A stretch of DNA of 14,992 nucleotides, taken from NCBI GenBank assembly GCA_946408295.1, contig CAMJRT010000011.1, positions 1-14,992 of the forward strand. The letters run 5' to 3'. The stretch is from an uncultured Bacteroidales bacterium. Lineage in GTDB: Bacteria > Bacteroidota > Bacteroidia > Bacteroidales > UBA932. The stretch's first letter is position 1. Every line of letters starts with the position of its first letter. A program made the translations under genes and the position numbers. This document shows, piece by piece, positions 7,092 to 14,992 of this stretch. The notes under the pieces are model-generated. The model was not told the origin of the DNA. It saw only the letters and a list, made by a program, of their open reading frames with translations, and made no database searches.

Positions 7092-9494
7092 ATGGTCCTG
7101 AAAGAGTTGGAAACGGGAAAATCCGCCATCATAGAGGCGGTGGGCGGAGAAGGTGCGTCGCGAATGCATCTGCTAAGTATGGGCTTGATTCCCGGAGCGG
7201 AGGTGAAAGTAGTGAAACGGGCGCCGATGGGCGACCCGGTGGAGTTGCAAGTGCGAGGCTTCGCTTTGAGCCTGCGGGCGGAGGATGCTGCTAAAATCAC
7301 CATCCATCCTTTGGAAAAAGCGTCCGGAGAGGCGATGGATTCCGGCAAGGGAGCGGCTGCCTCTTGTGCCCGTGTTTCTTCTTGCGGTACTTGTTCCGCC
7401 ACCTGTCCTTTCTCCGGGAAAGATTTTGCCCCGGACCAGCACCCCGGTCTGGGTGAAGGAGGTAAGTATCATTCCAAAGACCACGAAAACCCGCTTCCCG
7501 AAGGGACGCCGTTGATTTTTGCCTTGGCCGGCCAGCAGAATTGCGGAAAGACGACGCTCTTCAATGTATTGACGGGCTCCAACCAGCACGTGGGCAACTT
7601 CCCCGGCGTGACCGTGGACCGCAAGACCGGCGAAATCCGCCACCATCCCGGCGCCTCGATTGTCGATTTGCCGGGCATTTATTCCCTGACGCCCTATACG
7701 GAGGAGGAACTGGTGTCCCGCGAGTTCATTCTGGATGAAAACACACGCGGGCTGATTAATCTCGCAGACGCGGGAAATATCGAGCGCAGCCTGTACCTGA
7801 CTTTGCAGTTGATGGAACTGGATGTTCCGATGGTGCTGGCATTGAATATGATGGACGAACTGGAAGGGAACGGCGGCAGCATCCGCATCAACGAAATGGA
7901 GCGCTTGCTGGGCATTCCGGTCGTCGGGATTTCCGCAGGCCGCAACGAAGGAATAGAAGAAATGTTGGAGCACGCCCTGCACGTAGCCCGATACCAGGAA
8001 CTCCCGGCCCGCAAGGATTTCTGTGACGAAAACGACCACGGCGGTGCCGTTCACCGCTGCCTGCACGCCGTGATGAACCTGATCGATGAAAACGCGAAAG
8101 CGGTGAAGATTCCCACGCGTTTTGCCGCCACCAAACTGGTGGAAGGAGACCCTTGGGTGGAACGGATGCTCGACCTCTCGGACGAGACACACCATTATAT
8201 TGACAAACTGGTAGAAAAGATGGAACGCGAGCGGGGGATGGACCGCGCGGCGGCGATTGCCGATATGCGCTATGCCTTCATCCACCGCCTGTGCGAAGTG
8301 ACGGTCATTAAGCCCCGCGAGAGCAAGGAGTATCTTCGCAGCCGCCGGATTGACAAGGTGCTGACCGGAAAGTGGACCGCCATCCCCATTTTCATTGCGG
8401 TGATGTGCCTGATGATTTACCTGACCATCGATGTGCTCGGCGCTCCTTTGCAGGCACTGCTTCAAAGCGGTATCGACGCGTTGGGCGGCTTGACCGATGC
8501 GGCGATGGTCCGTTGGGATATCGCGCCCTTCGTCCGCTCGCTGGTGTCGGACGCTTTCTTCGGCGGGGTGGGGACAGTCGTCAGTTTCGTACCCATCATC
8601 GTGATTCTGTTTTTCTTCCTTTCGATGCTGGAGGACAGCGGATATATGGCGCGAGTGGCTTTTGTGACCGACCAACTTTTGCGAAAACTGGGTCTTTCCG
8701 GGCGAAGCATCGTTCCCCTGTTGATGGGCCTGGGATGCAGTGTGCCGGCCGTGGTGGCGACGCGCACCCTGCCTTCCTCACGCGACCGCTTGAAGACCAT
8801 CCTGCTTATTCCTTTTATGAGTTGTTCGGCCAAGATTCCCATCTATGCCTTTTTCATCACGGCCTTCTTCCCGCATCACGGAGGTCTGGTGCTTTGCGGA
8901 CTGTATCTGCTGGGGATTCTGATGGGTGTGCTGACGGCGCTGGCCGGGAAAAAACTGGAACGTTCGGAGGCGGCTCCTTTTATTATGGAATTGCCCAATT
9001 ATCGTTTGCCCCGGATACGCAATGTCGGTTTGTTACTCTGGGAGAAGACCAAGGACTTTCTGGAGCGGGCTTTCTCCGTCATTTTGCTGGCGACCATCAT
9101 CATCTGGCTGTTGCAGACGCTGGACATCCACTTTAATATGGTGGAAAATGGCGAAGGGAGTATGTTGGCCTGGATTTCCGGGCTTCTGGCGCCGCTTTTC
9201 GCCCCGCTCGGCTTGGATGATTGGCGCGTGGTGACCGCTTTCATCTCCGGTTTCTTGGCCAAGGAGAGCGTCGTTTCGACGTTGGGCGTGCTGGATGTCT
9301 TGTCTTCACTGACCGCACTGAAGGCTGTTCCGATCCTCATCTTCAGCCTGCTCTATACGCCTTGTGTGGCGACCATCGCCACGGTCCGGGCGGAGTTGGG
9401 CGGCAAGTGGGCGCTCTTTATGGTCGTTTTCCAGTGTTGCCTCGCCTGGCTTGTCGCTTACCTCGGATGCCAGATCGCCTTGCTGCTGGTCTGA
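7092..9494 (+). CDS. feoB: Ferrous iron transporter, FeoA-FeoB fusion
   Basis: 800 residues. Residues 1-75 are a FeoA SH3-like domain (HLLSMGLIPGAEVKV), and the rest is FeoB, the inner-membrane Fe(II) importer with a cytosolic G domain. G1 is GQQNCGKT at 147-154, the G2 region is GNFPGVTVDRKTG, G3 is DLPG at 192-195 and G4 is NMMD at 252-255. About eight or more membrane segments follow from residue 420 on, with the gate motif GCSVPAVVATR from residue 548 and the second gate half TPCVATIATVRAE near the C-terminus. The FeoA-FeoB joint carries four cysteines (92, 98, 101, 105) in a Cys-poor context, a possible metal or iron-sulphur site. FeoA-FeoB fusion is common in Bacteroidetes. It has its own promoter and appears monocistronic, since greA also has its own promoter. 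Confidence 0.97.
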   Translation: MVLKELETGKSAIIEAVGGEGASRMHLLSMGLIPGAEVKVVKRAPMGDPVELQVRGFALSLRAEDAAKITIHPLEKASGEAMDSGKGAAASCARVSSCGTCSATCPFSGKDFAPDQHPGLGEGGKYHSKDHENPLPEGTPLIFALAGQQNCGKTTLFNVLTGSNQHVGNFPGVTVDRKTGEIRHHPGASIVDLPGIYSLTPYTEEELVSREFILDENTRGLINLADAGNIERSLYLTLQLMELDVPMVLALNMMDELEGNGGSIRINEMERLLGIPVVGISAGRNEGIEEMLEHALHVARYQELPARKDFCDENDHGGAVHRCLHAVMNLIDENAKAVKIPTRFAATKLVEGDPWVERMLDLSDETHHYIDKLVEKMERERGMDRAAAIADMRYAFIHRLCEVTVIKPRESKEYLRSRRIDKVLTGKWTAIPIFIAVMCLMIYLTIDVLGAPLQALLQSGIDALGGLTDAAMVRWDIAPFVRSLVSDAFFGGVGTVVSFVPIIVILFFFLSMLEDSGYMARVAFVTDQLLRKLGLSGRSIVPLLMGLGCSVPAVVATRTLPSSRDRLKTILLIPFMSCSAKIPIYAFFITAFFPHHGGLVLCGLYLLGILMGVLTALAGKKLERSEAAPFIMELPNYRLPRIRNVGLLLWEKTKDFLERAFSVILLATIIIWLLQTLDIHFNMVENGEGSMLAWISGLLAPLFAPLGLDDWRVVTAFISGFLAKESVVSTLGVLDVLSSLTALKAVPILIFSLLYTPCVATIATVRAELGGKWALFMVVFQCCLAWLVAYLGCQIALLLV

Positions 9495-9514
9495 GTTATA
9501 AGTATAGGGGAAAA

Positions 9515-9546
9515 TTTGCAGATTTGGGGAAGATTGCTTACCTTTG
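9515..9546 (+). promoter_or_regulatory. Bacteroidetes-type promoter of the greA operon
   Basis: TTTG at 9515-9518, a 20-base gap and TAccTTTG at 9539-9546. The expected start site near 9553 gives a leader of about 54 bases before the greA ATG at 9607. No terminator-like hairpin is visible between the feoAB stop and this promoter. Confidence 0.75.
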
Positions 9547-9606
9547 CGAAAGTTGTTAACCAAGAGTTCTGCTTACAAGCGGGGCTCCTTTAATTTTTGT
9601 GCGAAG

Positions 9607-10074
9607 ATGGATATCCATTATATGACCCGGGAAGGGTTGGATAAACTCAAACAGGACCTGGCCGAAGCGATTGCCAAGCGTCCGGTGATTTCCGCGGCCA
9701 TTGCGGAAGCGCGTGAAAAGGGTGACCTGTCCGAAAACGCCGAATATGAATCGGCCCGTGAACAGCAGGGGTTGCTCGAACTCCAGATTGCCAAACTGCA
9801 AAACCTCATTGCCTCCGCCCGCGTCATCGACGAGAGCCAGGTGGGAATTGACAAGGTACAGTTGCTCAATAAGGTCAAGATCAAAAACCTGGCCCTGGGC
9901 AAGGAGATGGAATTTACCCTGGTAGGGGAGAACGAGGCGGACTTTGCCCACGGAAAATTAGCGGTCACTACGCCCATCGGGAAGGCCCTGCTCGGTCATA
10001 CCAAAGGAGATGTGGTCGTCGCCCAGACGCCGGCCGGTGAGATGAAAATGGAGATTCTCGATATTTCTTTGTAA
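9607..10074 (+). CDS. greA: Transcription elongation factor GreA
   Basis: 155 residues, close to the family's usual 158. GreA enters the RNA polymerase secondary channel and stimulates cleavage of backtracked RNA. The N-terminal coiled coil carries the tip motif GDLSENAEY from residue 39; Asp40 and Glu43 are the conserved acids that hold the catalytic metal. The C-terminal FKBP-like domain includes SPIGKALLGH-type sequence (here TPIGKALLGHTKGD). I chose the ATG at 9607: the longer frame back to a TTG at 9544 would translate the -7 box. Met6 (9622) is an alternative start giving 150 residues. The HIT-family gene follows after 14 bases, so they share a transcript. Confidence 0.96.
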   Translation: MDIHYMTREGLDKLKQDLAEAIAKRPVISAAIAEAREKGDLSENAEYESAREQQGLLELQIAKLQNLIASARVIDESQVGIDKVQLLNKVKIKNLALGKEMEFTLVGENEADFAHGKLAVTTPIGKALLGHTKGDVVVAQTPAGEMKMEILDISL

Positions 10075-10088
10075 TATTTCCAACGCCT

Positions 10089-10496
10089 ATGGCAACCATT
10101 TTTACCCGAATCGTCCGCGGCGAAATTCCTTCATATAAGGTGGCCGAGAATGAAGACTATTATGCCTTCCTGGACATCGCACCCCTGACCGCCGGTCATA
10201 CGCTGGTCGTTCCCAAGCACGTGGAGGACGACTATATTTTCCATTTGGATGAAAAGACCTACGAAGGACTGTGGGCTTTTGCCCGGAAAGTGGCCCTTGC
10301 CGTCAAGGCGGCGGTTCCTTGCAAAAGGGTCGGCGTGGCGGTGCTGGGTATGGAAGTCCCCCACACGCATATCCATCTGGTTCCGCTGCAGCAGGAAGGG
10401 GATTTGGATTTCCGCAAAGAGAAACTCCAATTGCCGCAAGAGGAGATGGCGCATATCGCCGCTTCCATCCTGCAACAATTCGAGGCTCTTTCCTAA
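10089..10496 (+). CDS. HIT-family nucleotide hydrolase (HinT-like)
   Basis: 135 residues, the normal size for a single-domain histidine triad protein. These enzymes hydrolyse purine nucleotide phosphoramidates or related nucleotidyl compounds in the cytosol. The opening TIFTRIVRGEIPSYKV is typical, and GHTLVVPKHV precedes the active site. The triad is HTHIHLV at 92-98, with His94 and His96 flanking the usual arrangement of the H-x-H-x-H-x-x motif. It lies 14 bases after greA and 11 bases before the next lipoprotein gene, on the same strand, and is probably translated from the greA transcript. Exact substrate is not predictable from sequence. Confidence 0.95.
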   Translation: MATIFTRIVRGEIPSYKVAENEDYYAFLDIAPLTAGHTLVVPKHVEDDYIFHLDEKTYEGLWAFARKVALAVKAAVPCKRVGVAVLGMEVPHTHIHLVPLQQEGDLDFRKEKLQLPQEEMAHIAASILQQFEALS

Positions 10497-10507
10497 ACCC
10501 CGCTCTT

Positions 10508-11677
10508 ATGGCTTGCTTTCATCCCGCCCCCGTCCGTTCTTTCCGGCGCTCGCATTTGATGGGGCTCTTCGCCTTGTTGTTTTTTGTGACATCCTGTCAC
10601 TACGCCCGGTTGGAAGGCCGCATCGAGGGGGTAGACTCCGACACCTTAATCGTTGAGAAACAGTTTGTCAGTTACAAACTGGCGACGGATACCCTCGTTA
10701 CCCGTCCGGACGGCCGTTTTTCCTGCAAGTTGAAATTTGATTCCCCGAATCCGGAATTTTATTATTTGACTTATCACGGGATGCGCCTGGCCAGCCTGCT
10801 GGTCAAACAGGGCGACAAGATTCGTGTGGAGGCGGATACGCTCGGCCATTGCGCCATCGAAGGATCGGAGGAATCCGTCCGGATGATGGAGAGCGACAAG
10901 GAGTATGCGAAAATCAACAACCGTTGCCGCGCCCTGGCGCTCCGTTTAGAAGATTTGCCCCAAAACACCCGGCACGCAGCGAATCTGCGGCGGGAGTATT
11001 ATGAAAATTACATCAAGTTGTATCGTTCGAGCGTGCGCTATATCGTGGAAAACAGTCGCTCGCTGACCAGCGTTCCGGTCATCTTCCGCAAGTTGGGCGA
11101 GTTGCCGGTGTTCAACCAGCGTATGGATGCACTGCACTATCGCTCCCTGGCGGATTCCCTGGCGGCCGTTTATCCGACCTCTCCCTATGTCCGCGCTTTG
11201 CAGAAAGAGGCGGCTGCCCGTATGAAGCAGATGGATTTCTCCGGTAAAATTGATTCCGTGGCCGTCGTCGGCTTCCCGGAAATAGAGTTGCCCGACATTC
11301 GTTCGGAAAAGGTCAAACTCAGTTCCGTCGAGGGAAAAGTCGTCCTCCTGCATTTCTGGACCTCCGCCGATGGCGCCCAGAAACTTTTCAATCAGGATGT
11401 ACTCAAGCCCCTCTATCAGAAATATCACGCCAAGGGTTTGCAAATCTATCAGGTGGCGCTGGATACGGATAAGTTCGGCTGGGCGCAGGTGGTCAAGGCG
11501 CAGAAGATGCCCTGGGTCAATGTGTGTGACATCCGGGGCGGTGCTTCCACGAATGTGATGCTCTACAACGTGGCCAATTTGCCCACGACTTATGTGATTG
11601 CGGACGGTGAAATGTACGCCGAGCAGCCCACTGACGCGCAGTCCCTTCGACGCATCGTTGAGAAAATCCTGAAATAG
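10508..11677 (+). CDS. Thioredoxin-fold (TlpA/DUF4369-like) lipoprotein lacking the CXXC
   Basis: 389 residues. The signal peptide has a basic stretch (RSFRR), a hydrophobic core and a lipobox VTSC, with Cys30 lipidated. The N-terminal half resembles DUF4369, a beta-rich domain found before TlpA-like domains in Bacteroidetes. The C-terminal part from about 260 is a thioredoxin fold: VVLLHFW leads into the active-site loop, and the cis-proline motif NLPTTYVI has Pro359. The loop reads WTSADGAQ at 284-291 where active members have W-x-x-W-C-x-x-C, so both redox cysteines are replaced (Asp288, Gln291) and thiol chemistry is unlikely. I chose the ATG at 10508; the ATG at 10559 would leave too short a signal sequence, and the long frame upstream overlaps the HIT gene. 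Role unknown; perhaps a binding or envelope-stress component. Confidence 0.9.
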   Translation: MACFHPAPVRSFRRSHLMGLFALLFFVTSCHYARLEGRIEGVDSDTLIVEKQFVSYKLATDTLVTRPDGRFSCKLKFDSPNPEFYYLTYHGMRLASLLVKQGDKIRVEADTLGHCAIEGSEESVRMMESDKEYAKINNRCRALALRLEDLPQNTRHAANLRREYYENYIKLYRSSVRYIVENSRSLTSVPVIFRKLGELPVFNQRMDALHYRSLADSLAAVYPTSPYVRALQKEAAARMKQMDFSGKIDSVAVVGFPEIELPDIRSEKVKLSSVEGKVVLLHFWTSADGAQKLFNQDVLKPLYQKYHAKGLQIYQVALDTDKFGWAQVVKAQKMPWVNVCDIRGGASTNVMLYNVANLPTTYVIADGEMYAEQPTDAQSLRRIVEKILK

Positions 11678-11684
11678 TTCCTGT

Positions 11685-11700
11685 CCCGGCCGGTGCCGGG
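11685..11700. terminator. GC hairpin between convergent genes
   Basis: CCCGGC at 11685-11690 pairs perfectly with GCCGGG at 11695-11700 around a CGGT loop. It lies in the 28-base gap between the convergent stops of the thioredoxin-fold gene and deoD. There is no T-run on either strand, so it may be a weak or shared two-way terminator, or simply an mRNA 3' end stabiliser. Confidence 0.45.
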
Positions 11701-11705
11701 CATTC

Positions 11706-12413
11706 CTAACAAGTTTCCAGCGCGACCTCTACCATATTGGTGAAGGTCGTGCGGCGCTCTTCCGCCGTGGTTGCCGTGCCGTGGAGGACCAAATCGGAAA
11801 TCGTGCAGATCGTCAGGGCCCCGGCTCCGCAGCGCGCGGCGTTCATATACAGGGCGGCCGCTTCCATTTCGACGGCCAGCACGCCCATTTTCACCCACTT
11901 GTCCGTCTGGGGATGGGCAGAATAGAATACATCCGAGGAAACAATGTTGCCCACCTTGTAGGAGTATCCTTTATCGTCGCAGCAGTTGGCGGCCTTGCGC
12001 AGCAGGTCGAAATCGGCGATGGGGGCGAAGGTGCCGGGCAGTTGGAACTGGGCGCCGTAGTTGGAATCGGTGCAGGCACCCATCGCCAGCACGAGGTCTC
12101 CGATGCGCAGGTCTGGATGGTAGGCCCCGGCAGAGCCGACACGGATGATGGTCTTGACGCCGTAGAAGTTGAACAGTTCGTAACTGTAAATGCCAATCGA
12201 GGGGATGCCCATTCCGTGCCCCATCATACTGACACGTTTGCCTTGATAAAGCCCGGTATAACCCAGCATCCCGCGCACCCCGTTGAATTGCACGGGATTT
12301 TCCAGATAGCGCTCGGCCATATATTTCACGCGCAGCGGGTCGCCGCCCATCAGTACGCGCTCTGCAATTTCGCCTTCCCGGGCTTCAATGTGTGGGGTTG
12401 GAATCTGTGCCAT
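11706..12413 (-). CDS. deoD: Purine nucleoside phosphorylase, DeoD type
   Basis: 235 residues (E. coli DeoD has 239). The enzyme splits purine (deoxy)nucleosides with phosphate to free base and (deoxy)ribose-1-phosphate; family members are hexamers. Visible hallmarks are [10 protein letters not shown] with the phosphate-binding Gly24 and Arg28, RVGSAGA (phosphate loop), VEMEAAALY (ribose and base contacts), and [16 protein letters not shown] with Asp207 and Arg220. The last two correspond to E. coli Asp204 and Arg217, the proton-donor pair. The frame stays open 31 codons upstream, but the residues before [14 protein letters not shown] are not family-like and overlap the promoter, so I chose the ATG at 12411-12413. 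It is convergent with the thioredoxin-fold gene and has its own promoter. Confidence 0.97.
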   Translation of the reverse strand: MAQIPTPHIEAREGEIAERVLMGGDPLRVKYMAERYLENPVQFNGVRGMLGYTGLYQGKRVSMMGHGMGIPSIGIYSYELFNFYGVKTIIRVGSAGAYHPDLRIGDLVLAMGACTDSNYGAQFQLPGTFAPIADFDLLRKAANCCDDKGYSYKVGNIVSSDVFYSAHPQTDKWVKMGVLAVEMEAAALYMNAARCGAGALTICTISDLVLHGTATTAEERRTTFTNMVEVALETC

Positions 12414-12486
12414 TGTCGGAATGTTTTTATGTAAGGGGGCGGTTTGTTTTGCCACAACAGGGTGTTCCCAAACCCGCATAATAGGA

Positions 12487-12518
12487 CAAATGTAGTTAAA
12501 AACCACTTATTCTCCAAA
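12487..12518 (-). promoter_or_regulatory. Bacteroidetes-type promoter of deoD
   Basis: Reading the minus strand, TTTG at 12518-12515, a 20-base gap and TACATTTG at 12494-12487. The predicted leader is about 65 bases to the start at 12413. The surrounding 143-base gap (12414-12556) holds little else. The leader contains TTGTGGCAA (minus strand, 12457-12449), the same 9-mer as the second site of the ATPase operator array. Confidence 0.7.
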
Positions 12519-12556
12519 TCCGCCCAAAATAAGTACGATAATCAGCGGAAATCGAA

Positions 12557-12811
12557 TCAACCGACCACTTGAATGTTCTCTTGCGGGACGCGGTAGTAGC
12601 GGTGGAGGTCGAAGGCGACGCGCTCGTTGGCAGCAAGCAGGGCAAGGCCCTTTTTACGGGCTTTTTGGAGGGCCTTCTTATGCTTTTTATTGAGAATAAA
12701 GCGTTCCAGCCAATTGAACCCGACCGGCACATAAGCAAATTCCAGATTGCGGAACAATATCCCGTCCGGGGTCTGCCGGGGTTGGCAGCGGCGTATTTTA
12801 TTCTTTCTCAC
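12557..12811 (-). CDS. Small basic hypothetical protein, coupled to the DUF2723 gene
   Basis: 84 residues starting at a GTG that lies 3 bases after the stop of the DUF2723 gene, an arrangement typical of translational coupling. The protein is rich in Lys and Arg (for example KKHKKALQKARKKG), with an aromatic stretch EFAYVPVGFNWLERF before it; it has no signal peptide or membrane segment. The C-terminal half (ANERVAFDLHRYYRVPQENIQVVG) looks like an ordinary folded protein. I do not recognise the family. The start codon, small size and lack of known motifs lower certainty, but gene order and frame support it over the overlapping opposite-strand frame at 12569-12814. Confidence 0.6.
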   Translation of the reverse strand: MRKNKIRRCQPRQTPDGILFRNLEFAYVPVGFNWLERFILNKKHKKALQKARKKGLALLAANERVAFDLHRYYRVPQENIQVVG

Positions 12812-12814
12812 TGA

Positions 12815-14992
12815 CTACTGCGCTATTTCCTCATTCATAAACTCCTTGCGGAGATCTTCGTCGTACGCACAGGCGGTGGCGATGGTCTCCGAAATCATCT
12901 CCTGTCCGCGCTCCTTCTCCCCGTTTTTCTTCAAAATATTGCCCAGGTTCATCCCGAGTTGCGTGACCGTATCGAAATTGTCGTAGGCATAGTCCAGATA
13001 AGTGCCGAAGAAATGGAGGGAGCCATTCAATTTTTCATAGAAGCGCTCCGCCAGTTCGAGGGCTTTTTCTTTCTCGCCCACTTTGAAAAAGAGGTCCACC
13101 AGGTCGGAGACCATCAACTCATTGGAAAAACCGAGGTAGGTAACATCCAACGGGAAATTCGCTTCGGGAACATTCTCCATACAATCGTCCAGCAAGCGGC
13201 GGGCGCGGTCCTTCCACAATTGCGACGCCTCTTTGTCACGGTCCGCCTGCTTGAGCATTTCCTTGATGGAAGTGACATAGAGCATACGCTGGCTCATCAC
13301 GCCCATAAAAGTGTAGAGGTTCTGGTAATCCACAAACCAGTCGGTGCGCTTGAGCGCGTCCCATTTATAGACCTCCGTCATCTTATGGTAGAGATCTTCG
13401 GGGTCGGTGAAGCCCGGCTGCGACATCTTGGTCTTGCTCTTGATGGGAACGAAACGGTAAGAGAAGCCGTCGTACATCAGGTAATCTTTGATGCCGATGT
13501 TCAAATCACCGCCCATACTCAGCAGATGGAGCGGACGATCCCACTGATAATTGCTCAGAAAATCAAGCATAAACAACTCGGGCTTGGACAGGTAACTCTT
13601 GTCCGGAGACATCGTCAGGACAATCTCATCGGGAATCCGGTCGGCGTATTTCTTGTCCAGAATGCCGTATTTGAGCACATTTTCCTTGTTGACGGGTATG
13701 CTGATTTTGCGCGACCAAATGAAATCCACTTTGCGGGTTGACAGAGCCAGGCGATACTTGGGATTGCGGAACACCGCCATCACTTCGGAAATCGGACGGA
13801 CTTTCTCATCTTTGTCATAAATATACACATACTCGTTGGTGCCGTAGAGATATTGCTCCGGGCCCACGCTGAGTTTGAGCGGCGCGGATTCGTTGCAGGC
13901 ATATTTCATCTGGTCGATATACCAGTCGGTGCCGAGCAGGGAGGTGTTGCAGATACGCACGTCCGTGCGGATGTTTTCAACCTCCTGGGCATACCAAAGC
14001 GGGAAAGTGTCGTTGTCGCCGTGGGTGACGAGGATGCCGTTCTTGCCCACCGAGTTGAGGTAGTTGGAAGCAATCTCGACGGCCGTGTAGCGGTTGCTGC
14101 GGTCGTGGTCGTCCCAGTTTTGGGCCGCCATCAGGGCCGGAACGCCGAGGCAAAGCAGGGAAATGGCCAGGGCGCTGACCGGTTTGCCCCAGGCATTTTT
14201 CCACTCCTTGAGCCATTCGTAAATGGCAGCCACCCCCATCCCGATCCAGATGCTGAAGGCATAGAAAGAGCCGGCGTAGGCATAATCCCGCTCGCGTACC
14301 TGATACGGGGGCTGGTTGAGGTAAATCACCACCGCGATACCCGTCATAAAGAAGAGCAGGAAGGTAATCCAGAAGCCGCGCTTATCGCGTCCAAACTGGA
14401 AGAACAAGCCCAGCAGTCCCAGCAGCAGGGGCAGGAAATAATAATGGTTCTTGGCTTTGTTGTTCCGCAAATAATCCGGTGCCGAACTTTGGTCTCCGAG
14501 GCGGATTTTATCCAGAAAGCCGATGCCGCTCTCCCAGTTCCCCGTGAAAATCTCTCCGGGAGAAGGACTGTGGTAGTCGTTCTGCCGTCCGACGAAATTC
14601 CACATAAAATAGCGTCCGTACATCCAGCCCAACTGGTAGTCGAAGAAGAAATACAGGTTTTGCAGGAAGGTCGGTTTGGCGTGTTCGGCTCCGCTCACTT
14701 TGACACCGCCGCCCTCCATATACGCCTCGTAGAAGCGGATATACTTCGGGTCGCTGCCGCTCCACATACGCGGGAACAGCATTTTGCCTTTCGCTTCGTA
14801 CTCCACTTCACCCGGGCCGTCGGCATACACATATTTCCCATTGAGGGGTGCCCAGTATTGATTGTCCTTGATGTCGTAAGGGGCATCGAAATACTGTCCG
14901 TAGAACAGGGGCGTGCTGCCGTACTGTTCGCGGGCCAGGTAGCGGACCAGCGTGAACGGATTGTCCGGCTGATACTCGGTGGTGGGCGTTTT
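12815..14992 (-). CDS. DUF2723 (GT117-like) multi-pass membrane protein, 5' end outside the window
   Basis: 725 residues are in view; the frame is open to the right edge with family-like sequence right up to it (REQYGSTPLFYGQYF), so the GTG at 14830 is not the true start. DUF2723 proteins usually run to about 1000 residues, with an N-terminal membrane glycosyltransferase-like domain related to protein O-mannosyltransferases. The part seen has four membrane segments (YYFLPLLLGLLGLFFQF, FWITFLLFFMTGIAVVIYL, FYAFSIWIGMGVAAIY and ALAISLLCLGVPALMAA). Family signatures include the NQPPYQVRERDYAYAGSFYA stretch, NWDDHDRSNRY and GDNDTFPLWYAQE, the last in a large soluble domain. The C-terminal 170 or so residues look helical and TPR-like. 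It precedes and probably shares a transcript with the small basic protein gene. Likely transfers sugars to exported proteins or lipids; unproven here. Confidence 0.93.
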   Translation of the reverse strand, partial: KTPTTEYQPDNPFTLVRYLAREQYGSTPLFYGQYFDAPYDIKDNQYWAPLNGKYVYADGPGEVEYEAKGKMLFPRMWSGSDPKYIRFYEAYMEGGGVKVSGAEHAKPTFLQNLYFFFDYQLGWMYGRYFMWNFVGRQNDYHSPSPGEIFTGNWESGIGFLDKIRLGDQSSAPDYLRNNKAKNHYYFLPLLLGLLGLFFQFGRDKRGFWITFLLFFMTGIAVVIYLNQPPYQVRERDYAYAGSFYAFSIWIGMGVAAIYEWLKEWKNAWGKPVSALAISLLCLGVPALMAAQNWDDHDRSNRYTAVEIASNYLNSVGKNGILVTHGDNDTFPLWYAQEVENIRTDVRICNTSLLGTDWYIDQMKYACNESAPLKLSVGPEQYLYGTNEYVYIYDKDEKVRPISEVMAVFRNPKYRLALSTRKVDFIWSRKISIPVNKENVLKYGILDKKYADRIPDEIVLTMSPDKSYLSKPELFMLDFLSNYQWDRPLHLLSMGGDLNIGIKDYLMYDGFSYRFVPIKSKTKMSQPGFTDPEDLYHKMTEVYKWDALKRTDWFVDYQNLYTFMGVMSQRMLYVTSIKEMLKQADRDKEASQLWKDRARRLLDDCMENVPEANFPLDVTYLGFSNELMVSDLVDLFFKVGEKEKALELAERFYEKLNGSLHFFGTYLDYAYDNFDTVTQLGMNLGNILKKNGEKERGQEMISETIATACAYDEDLRKEFMNEEIAQ

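Noticed and set aside
7173..8675. 500-residue open frame on the minus strand
   Set aside because: It lies opposite feoAB, is His/Gln-rich without recognisable domains, and is an antisense shadow of a GC-rich coding gene.
9544..9606. N-terminal extension of GreA from a TTG at 9544
   Set aside because: The TTG is part of the -7 box, and the extra 21 residues are not GreA-like.
10431..10439. TTGCCGCAA inside the HIT gene
   Set aside because: A lone copy within ordinary coding sequence, with no second site or promoter nearby; most likely chance. It shows that single copies carry little weight.
10271..10507. Long N-terminal extension of the thioredoxin-fold lipoprotein
   Set aside because: It overlaps the HIT gene in another frame, and the signal peptide with lipobox begins properly at 10508.
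11781..12434. 217-residue plus-strand frame opposite deoD
   Set aside because: Antisense shadow of a firmly identified enzyme gene; no domain or ribosome site.
12959..13741. 260-residue plus-strand frame opposite the DUF2723 gene
   Set aside because: Antisense shadow; no recognisable domain, and the minus-strand gene is certain.
14828..14830. GTG at 14830 as the start of the DUF2723 gene
   Set aside because: The frame continues to the window edge with clear family sequence, so the gene is truncated by the window.

Overview
The window looks like chromosomal DNA of a Bacteroidales bacterium, probably a gut or rumen type (the habitat is inferred). The support is Bacteroidetes-style promoters (TTTG, a 19-20 base gap, TAnnTTTG) ahead of four transcription units, a fused FeoA-FeoB iron transporter, a DUF2723 membrane protein, a protein with fimbrillin-like and FISUMP-like domains, and a DUF4369/TlpA-type lipoprotein. 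No RNA gene, insertion sequence or CRISPR array was seen, and no gene-free stretch exceeds 150 bases.

Left part (1-5464, plus strand): the 3' part of a CE15 glucuronoyl-esterase gene whose frame runs off the window edge, then a tight pair of secreted lipoprotein genes 16 bases apart. The first of the pair joins a fimbrillin-like region, a FISUMP-like region and an SGNH/GDSL esterase domain. The second is an unrecognised lipoprotein. Together they suggest cell-surface work on plant cell-wall polysaccharide, but no SusC/SusD genes are in view.

Middle part (5465-7037): a visibly AT-richer single gene for a P-loop ATPase with a winged-helix segment and a C-terminal PD-(D/E)XK nuclease-like (DUF234-type) domain. 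Its promoter lies inside an imperfect 52-base tandem repeat carrying four copies of a 9-base palindrome, TTGCSGCAA, at 27, 25 and 27 base spacing. Two of these copies sit on the -33 and -7 promoter boxes. This is the most interesting part of the window: it looks like a self-contained, tightly controlled cassette of unknown job, possibly acquired by transfer.

Right part (7038-14992): housekeeping genes. feoAB (ferrous iron uptake) has its own promoter. greA (transcript cleavage factor), a HIT-family hydrolase and a thioredoxin-fold lipoprotein that has lost its CXXC form one run on the plus strand. A GC hairpin separates them from convergent deoD (purine nucleoside phosphorylase), which has its own promoter on the minus strand. 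Upstream of deoD on the minus strand, a small basic protein gene begins 3 bases after the stop of a large DUF2723 membrane protein gene, whose 5' end lies beyond the right edge.
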